Origin: Puniceicoccus vermicola
GTDB taxonomy: Bacteria; Verrucomicrobiota; Verrucomicrobiia; Opitutales; Puniceicoccaceae
Assembly (NCBI RefSeq): GCF_014230055.1
Contig: NZ_JACHVA010000101.1
Span: 1-64,000, forward strand
Length of the DNA stretch: 64,000 bases
Direction of reading: 5' to 3'
In this document: positions 60,601 through 64,000 of the stretch, piece by piece
How the letters are laid out: every line of letters starts with the position of its first letter
Position numbering within the stretch: the first letter of the stretch is position 1
The notes under the pieces: model-generated
What the model saw: the letters and a program-made list of their open reading frames with translations, nothing else
Database searches by the model: none
What the model was told of the DNA's origin: nothing
Made by a program: the position numbers and the translations under genes

Positions 60601-61068
60601 CACACGAATCGGTTGGCCGGAGAATCGGTGGATGATTTCCGCCTCCAAGGCCTTCTGAGCCGGGCAATTGAGAAAGCAGAACTAAACGACGAATTGCGTT
60701 CTCCCGGGACCCAAACTTCCTACAGTGGAGTCCCTGATCTCATTCCCGAAGTTGAAGAGGGGGATCGGAGCGAAGATCTTCCGGGTTGGTTGAGTCAGTT
60801 CGATTTGTTGGCCCGGTTGGGAAGTGTTTTGACCACACGGTCTGACACCTTCCGGGTGCGGGCGTATGGTGAAGTAACCGACCCCTTAACCGGCGCGAAA
60901 GTATCGACGGCAGTTTGTGAGGCGGTGATGCAGCGATTGCCGGAATTTGTGGACTCCGTTGGCAATGATCCTGAGGATGATCTCGATTCATTAAACCCGT
61001 TCAATGAGAGTTTCGGCAGGCGCTTTGTCGTAGTGGATCTTCGTTGGTTGGAGGACTTGGAAATATGA
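57676..61068 (+). CDS. Pilin-like large protein, Verru_Chthon cassette protein A-like
   Basis: 1130 residues. After about 30 polar residues comes one pilin-type hydrophobic segment, GFALVIALSLMAFIVLLLFS, then a heptad-like stretch and NALLGVQVAMGDTQVALG, followed by a long domain of about 1000 residues with no recognisable enzyme motif (GGFAFWVGDEGVKAKVNLS, WNPYNVP, TTRSDTFRVRAYGEVTDP). This matches my recollection of Verru_Chthon cassette protein A (TIGR02600), found only in Verrucomicrobia with pseudopilin partners. The usual partners B, C and D are not here. Stop overlaps the next gene (ATGA). Confidence 0.7.
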   Translation: MRNFRKGRLSVARADRSAIHSGGGTILGSKNPGFALVIALSLMAFIVLLLFSVSVMVGVEISTAEKQKYRILARQNALLGVQVAMGDTQVALGLDTRVTATAARRDSDPYDGDDLDETTGALIVDGLDRDRQQWTGVWDAARDAEGYPMTTFRHWLVSGFSNDHVFVEADTDTGSTPFQNPLEILPGPNPVTVGLEEIASRGGFAFWVGDEGVKAKVNLSSSPVVSDSSSPSRFGVGAVDGFDWFDSNQLTEVGRVLNQPSWNLLAIRTGGQGAVDSVAQRFHDVTPYSYGVFANTIDGGLKKDLTTALFDTTDFPIGQVFGPLADLANPLEDVGGPDWDQVRSWVNTSTNSEGALLPREETQTQAGISPLIAAFQIYMVPGWRVVDGLVKLDLYAMPAVVLWNPYNVPIGASDYVVEAASIVPKGVSWDIDDAYIEKIWQGLAYSLSLDENPAGLTTDSGGSLHIGSVSFDTQEEWDHFFNDPAQFRLEGVELEPGEAVVFTPTSPIQEYDLLDPQATLSPGFRPGFAFRIPLTGRDFAYDEDLHDDNPDTYPFTYQLVVKLINNALGLQLYKDSVAPGNLLQTMVRMGNGPEWDLNSGYVQLQRAPGTGPITDLSYGAGFKLVHNYVVNLPFWNSSGARSLPDSYKWLAHFNPRAAHHGPIPVVFEKGNKGTQVNKVSPNPTFSGNFLRGDISNHMQQGFNIAADDQSVSVGSDNNYRSVLFQVSPERGELHSLGQLSQASLFRSPDENTDFKLYDAYDYARFGNQLPAYAIGNGRASPMIPLDQTEVNWTTRYQYTNPNMNFLGVHHDYSYKLNEGLWDRYFFSTLEVEGGGYEPGFDRYVLKESLSPPATMDEVAGNLMIDGPFNVNSTSVDAWKALLASYYYEDVIRSDGTTEVADLVDPESPLLRVDRPVGDAFDSGSENYYSDSAYDGYRVLLPDEIDTLAEKIVEEIKLRGPFASMAEFVNRSPNLDHTNRLAGESVDDFRLQGLLSRAIEKAELNDELRSPGTQTSYSGVPDLIPEVEEGDRSEDLPGWLSQFDLLARLGSVLTTRSDTFRVRAYGEVTDPLTGAKVSTAVCEAVMQRLPEFVDSVGNDPEDDLDSLNPFNESFGRRFVVVDLRWLEDLEI

Positions 61069-61859
61069 GAGGTTTTTCGCTGGTTTGCTGTTTTTTGATG
61101 TCTTTGGGGATCACGACTGTTCTCTCTGGGCAGAGCGAGTCAGATTCGGTGTCGGTCTCGTTCTATGTATACTTGTGGCCGTCCTACTCGGGGTTTGCCG
61201 GAAAGTCTCATGCAAACTTTGAGGAATATAGTGCAGCCGAAGAATTGGGCTCGGGACGAATCCTCAAGGCAAACAAATACAAGTTGCCCCTTTTATATGC
61301 CAGTGGAGTCGATGAGGACGGAGTCTTGGAGGATCCGGAACAAGTGGAATTGCGCCTTGGACGACTGTCGGCGTTACAATCGTACTCGGGGCCTGGGACT
61401 TTGTATTTCTATCTCCCAAAAAATATGGGGGATGGCGTGGACGGGGCTCCTCAGTCGATCGGGTCGGTCACCTTGGATCCGGCGGTGAAAAAGTTCATTA
61501 TCTTGCTCATTCGAACGGGGGAGAGCAGCTATCGATTGCTGCCTGTTCCGTACCCTGAAGTGGATGGGGCAGACAAGGTCAATTTTGCTTATAACTTAAC
61601 GAGCGATTCGATCGGTTGTACCATGGGCGTCGATCATTATCAGTTGGAGCCGATGCAGTCCGTCGTCCTCGACTCGAAGATTGTCGACACGTATTTTGAG
61701 ATGATCCTGGTGGCCGCTCGGGATTCCGAAGGGAAGTGGGAGCGAAAGCTCAGTCGCAAATATCCTAGAGAGGATGCGGAGGATACTTTGTTTTTGGTGT
61801 TTAACCGGGACGGAAATCGGGAGCATTTTGACCTGATGCGAATCAAAATCGGTCGGTAG
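61065..61859 (+). CDS. Secreted protein of unknown function, coupled to the pilin-like protein
   Basis: 264 residues. Signal peptide about 1-24 (MRGFSLVCCFLMSLGITTVLSG in parts; cleavage near LSGQS). The mature part is beta-rich with no known motif (SVSFYVYLWPSYSGFAGKS, SVTLDPAVKKFIILLIRT, YFEMILVAARDSEGKWERK). ATG 61065 overlaps the stop of the large protein by four bases, implying translational coupling and a joint function. An upstream GTG/ATG in frame is inside the previous gene and ignored. Confidence 0.75.
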   Translation: MRGFSLVCCFLMSLGITTVLSGQSESDSVSVSFYVYLWPSYSGFAGKSHANFEEYSAAEELGSGRILKANKYKLPLLYASGVDEDGVLEDPEQVELRLGRLSALQSYSGPGTLYFYLPKNMGDGVDGAPQSIGSVTLDPAVKKFIILLIRTGESSYRLLPVPYPEVDGADKVNFAYNLTSDSIGCTMGVDHYQLEPMQSVVLDSKIVDTYFEMILVAARDSEGKWERKLSRKYPREDAEDTLFLVFNRDGNREHFDLMRIKIGR

Positions 61860-61886
61860 CTGTTTTTGCGTGGATCGAATCAAGCC

Positions 61887-62165
61887 TCAGCCGAAAGTCG
61901 TCCGGGGCTGAAAATGGGGTTCCGAATCCATGCGCTTGCGGATCAGCTTTTCGAGGAGGTCGGTCTTGGTCTTTTGGTGTTCGGGGTGTGTCCAAAGGTT
62001 CTCGTATTGATCGGGGTCATTGCGGAGGTCGTACAGTTCGCCCAAGGAAAATCCTTGGGTGAGGATCAGTTTGTAGGGGGTCGTGACGAGAGTGATCTGA
62101 TTGAGATGTTCTCGGTTCGGGCGACATTCGACAAGAATGGAGTTCTGAACCTGACCGGTTGCCCC
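61887..62165 (-). pseudogene. Sulfatase relic, C-terminal part
   Basis: In-frame stretch on the minus strand ending at the stop 61887-61889: QNSILVECRPNREHLNQITL, PYKLILTQGFSLGELYDLRN and DPDQYENLWTHPEHQKT are typical of the last 90 residues of a sulfatase. The start and catalytic part are missing. The matching N-terminal end lies across the 625-bp element at 62844-62921, so this is one gene cut by an insertion and a large internal deletion. Confidence 0.8.
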
Positions 62166-62218
62166 GTTTAGAACGGGGCTCAGATCGTTTCCCTGTAGGT
62201 GGGGGTAGCCTTTAACCC

Positions 62219-62843
62219 GAATGGCAGTTTAAGAGCTCTTGCGAAGATAATCTGGCGATTGGCACGTCGAAAAGAACCCCTCCATCCCGCGTCCGCGGGA
62301 TCCCCCTCCCCTCCAAGCAGGGGAGGAGTCTCTACTGAAGTTTTCAACTTCCCTCCTACGAGCATATCCTTACACACATTTTTCTCGTCTCTTCGAGTCG
62401 ACGACAATGCTTATGACAAGGAACTTAGATTGGGTTAAGGTTTTCGCTGGATTCGTGACGGTCCATCGGTGCGCTGAAAGCGCCATTCAAGATTAGCCTC
62501 GGGCTACGCCCGAGGATCCCAAAGCAAGAAATGGGCACGCTGAAAGCGTGCTTTAGCGCGTTCATCCGGAGCGATTGAGGTAGGACTTTCAGCCTACCAG
62601 CTATCCCATCCGTTTCACCTCGGGCGTCGCCCGAGGCTAGGGTAAATAAGACCTTCGGCCTTAGGAGGGAGCAATCGAACAAAGTCAAACCACAGTGAAA
62701 TTAGCCTCTCAACCAAAAGTATGTTCAAGACCGTGTTGCTCACCGGATTTGTGTGTAAGGATATGCCTACGAGTAGGAGGGGGGGACCAGCGCCAGCTGG
62801 TGGGGTGGTTTCGCGATGCGTAGATATCCTTAAACTGCCATTC
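62219..62843. mobile_element. 625-bp MITE-like element with terminal inverted repeats
   Basis: Ends are perfect 15-bp inverted repeats: GAATGGCAGTTTAAG (62219-62233) and CTTAAACTGCCATTC (62829-62843). It is flanked by 11-bp direct repeats GCCTTTAACCC (62208-62218) and GCCTTTGACCC (62844-62854), as after transposition. A second perfect inverted pair of 17 bp lies inside (62362-62378 and 62750-62766). There is no transposase; the centre is an array of short palindromes: ATCCCGCGTCCGCGGGAT (62284), CCTCCCCT/AGGGGAGG (62305), GCGCTGAAAGCGC (62471), CCTCGGGCTACGCCCGAGG (62497), GCACGCTGAAAGCGTGC (62535), GGTAGG/CCTACC (62579) and CCTCGGGCGTCGCCCGAGG (62618). Confidence 0.75.
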
Positions 62844-62921
62844 GCCTTTGACCCCGGCCAAGCCCAAGTGATCGAAGCGTTGTTGATCGGTCGTAATGAG
62901 AAGAATATTGGGCGGTTTCAT
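62844..62921 (-). pseudogene. Sulfatase relic, N-terminal part
   Basis: On the minus strand from ATG 62921: MKPPNILLITTDQQRFDHLG and LAGVKG, the standard start of an S1 sulfatase with the first metal-binding aspartates. Homology ends exactly at the terminal repeat of the 625-bp element. Beyond the element, 62180-62218 reads GLKATPTYRETI and stop, which continues the sulfatase (usual pattern G-K-x-TP-x-x-DR), so the insertion site is fixed to the codons for GVKG. Confidence 0.78.
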
Positions 62922-63089
62922 GTTTGGGGATGGATCGAATGATTGTGCCAAAAGGAAATGTTCGGTTGACAAGTAACTACCATAGGATAGTTGTTGATCG
63001 TATTCTTCAATGCAAGCCTATCCCTGATTCCCCTGTATTCTGATTGTCGGATGGGCGAAAACTTCGGTTCTCTCCCGTATTTACCCTCT

Positions 63090-63533
63090 ATGCTCCGCGA
63101 ATCTTCTTCTTTTATCCGTCGTCCCAACATCGTTTATATCCTCGCGGACGATATGGGCTACGGTGACTTGAGCTGTCTGAACGAAAATGCTGCCGTTCGC
63201 ACGCCGAACCTGGACCGTATGGCGGCTCGGGGAATGTCGTTTACGGACGCCCATTCGAGTTCGGCAGTCTACACCCCGTCGCGTTATAGTATTCTAACCG
63301 GTCGCTACATGGATGACACCTCTCATTTGCCCGCGATCCAGCTTTATGATCTATGGGAGGATATTGGCGAACGGGAAAACGTGCGGGCGGATTTTCCCGA
63401 GGTGGAAGAAGAACTGACGAAGCTCTTTTCCCGCTATGTTTTGGAGGACAGAAGCACCCCCGGGGCTCCGCAGCCGGATACGCGGCCATCCCATCGGGAA
63501 CAGTTGAATTGGGAGATCGAAAGAACCGCTTAA
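63090..63533 (+). pseudogene. Sulfatase with internal deletion and mutated active-site cysteine
   Basis: 147 codons in one open frame. The N-terminal part is a clear sulfatase (RRPNIVYILADDMGYGDLSC, TPNLDRMAARGMSFTDAHSS), but the active-site motif reads VYTPSRYSILTG: Tyr (TAC) stands where Cys (TGC) is required, a single-base change. After TGRYMDDTSHLPAI the frame jumps to a sulfatase C-terminus (QLYDLWEDIGERENVRADFP ... EDRSTPGAPQPDTRPS), so about 300 residues are missing. It cannot be an active sulfatase. Fifteen bases downstream a secreted enzyme gene begins. Confidence 0.85.
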
Positions 63534-63548
63534 AGCGGAAGCAGAGAA

Positions 63549-64000
63549 ATGAAGAGATTTTTTCGAAAAGGATCCTTGGTCGGTTGGATGCTCGGTGCCG
63601 TGTTATCACTAACGGCATTGGGTGACGGAGATGGCACGATTGCCCGGGAGGGCTGGAGTTTCGATCGTTCCGATTTGCACTGGTATGATTGGGCCAAGCC
63701 GGAAGAGGCCCGTGAGGAGGGGATTCTGAAAAATGTCATCGGCTGGACCGAGTACGATTTTGAAGTGTCGCAAGATGGGTGGTATGCCCTGTGGTCGGCC
63801 GGAATTCCGGCGAGCTGGACTCAAACCATCTATTTAGACGGGGAAAAGATATTCGAACATGTCCAATCTTCGGAGCTCGACCGGGACCCGGAAACCGATC
63901 TCTTCAAAGGGGCGAATTTGTGGCTGGAGGAAGGTTCGCATACGATCCGTTTTCATCGGGTCACGTTTCCGGGAGTGCTGCCCAGCCGTTGGGAGCTACG
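63549..64000 (+). CDS. Secreted protein with the shared N-terminal module (3' partial)
   Basis: First 150 residues only; the window ends inside the gene. Signal peptide about 1-25 (MKRFFRKGSLVGWMLGAVLS, ending TALG), then the same module as in the 52.1-kb esterase: DGTIAREGWSFDRSDLHW, IGWTEYDFEVSQDGWYALWS, TIYLDGEKIF, NLWLEEGSHTIRFHRVTFPG. Spacing and wording are closest to the esterase, so it may be a second sialate O-acetylesterase-like enzyme, but the catalytic part is outside the window. Confidence 0.8.
   Translation, partial: MKRFFRKGSLVGWMLGAVLSLTALGDGDGTIAREGWSFDRSDLHWYDWAKPEEAREEGILKNVIGWTEYDFEVSQDGWYALWSAGIPASWTQTIYLDGEKIFEHVQSSELDRDPETDLFKGANLWLEEGSHTIRFHRVTFPGVLPSRWEL

Noticed and set aside
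62440-62720. Possible CRISPR or structured RNA from the dense palindromes
   Set aside because: The palindromes differ in sequence and spacing and sit inside a bounded inverted-repeat element.

Overview
The window looks like a chromosome segment of a marine or gut-type Verrucomicrobiota bacterium, most likely Opitutales/Puniceicoccales. This is inferred from gene content, not from a marker gene: PEP-CTERM anchored secreted proteins, a large pilin-like protein resembling Verru_Chthon cassette protein A, Cys-type sulfatases, several LacI/AraC regulators each beside its own sugar cluster, few Shine-Dalgarno sites, and many short palindromic intergenic repeats. No rRNA is present. Two intact tRNA genes (Asn-GTT and Ser-GCT) lie near 26 kb.

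Layout. (1) 1-7.2 kb: the 3' part of an ISL3-type insertion sequence has cut off the 5' end of a MacA-like adaptor gene. It is followed by an intact MacB-like ATPase and permease, an OmpR/sensor-kinase pair and a MATE exporter. (2) 7.5-11.1 kb: an AraC regulator is divergent from an aldo/keto reductase very like plant L-galactose dehydrogenase, a cyclase-family hydrolase and an LgoD-like L-galactonate dehydrogenase, together a plausible L-galactose to D-tagaturonate route. (3) 11.2-18.1 kb: a small LacI regulon (pseudopilin-like protein, PEP-CTERM-like protein, GH110-like beta-helix protein, flavoprotein) with four copies of a GTTTCCATGGTGCA-like operator. (4) 18.2-20.8 kb: an ATP-dependent DNA ligase with its metallo-beta-lactamase-fold exonuclease. 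(5) 20.9-24 kb: SDR, uronate isomerase and an IclR regulator with a KdgR-like operator between the divergent genes. (6) 24-26.3 kb: a VapBC module, then a repeated cassette [tRNA-Asn or tRNA-like relic - terminator - small GIY-YIG nuclease], and tRNA-Ser. (7) 26.6-38 kb: a GntR/LacI-hybrid regulator, a ribose-type ABC importer, a cytidylate-kinase-like protein and a polyol/hexuronate dehydrogenase, followed by a GH3 enzyme, a LacI regulator and a HAD phosphatase. (8) 38-45.9 kb: a PEP-CTERM protein with divergent AraC, a decayed polysaccharide deacetylase, a SulP anion transporter, a secreted alpha/beta hydrolase and another LacI regulator. (9) 46-64 kb: a sulfated-polysaccharide locus with two intact sulfatases, a 1393-residue putative secreted glycosidase, a sialate-O-acetylesterase-like enzyme, a CE7 acetyl esterase, the pilin-like protein with a coupled secreted protein, and two wrecked sulfatase genes.

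How the parts fit. Most regions serve uptake and breakdown of complex, often sulfated and acetylated, galactose- or uronate-containing glycans. Secreted enzymes strip sulfate and acetyl groups and cut the chain; L-galactose, uronates and polyols then enter through dedicated oxidative pathways and an ABC importer, each locally regulated.

Most notable for novelty are the tandem tRNA-Asn/terminator/GIY-YIG cassettes whose extra tRNA copies carry palindromes at fixed places; a 625-bp element with terminal inverted repeats and an 11-bp target duplication inside a sulfatase; the four-site LacI operator set; and a shared N-terminal beta-sandwich-like module on three secreted proteins, one of them a large putative glycosidase of unrecognised family.
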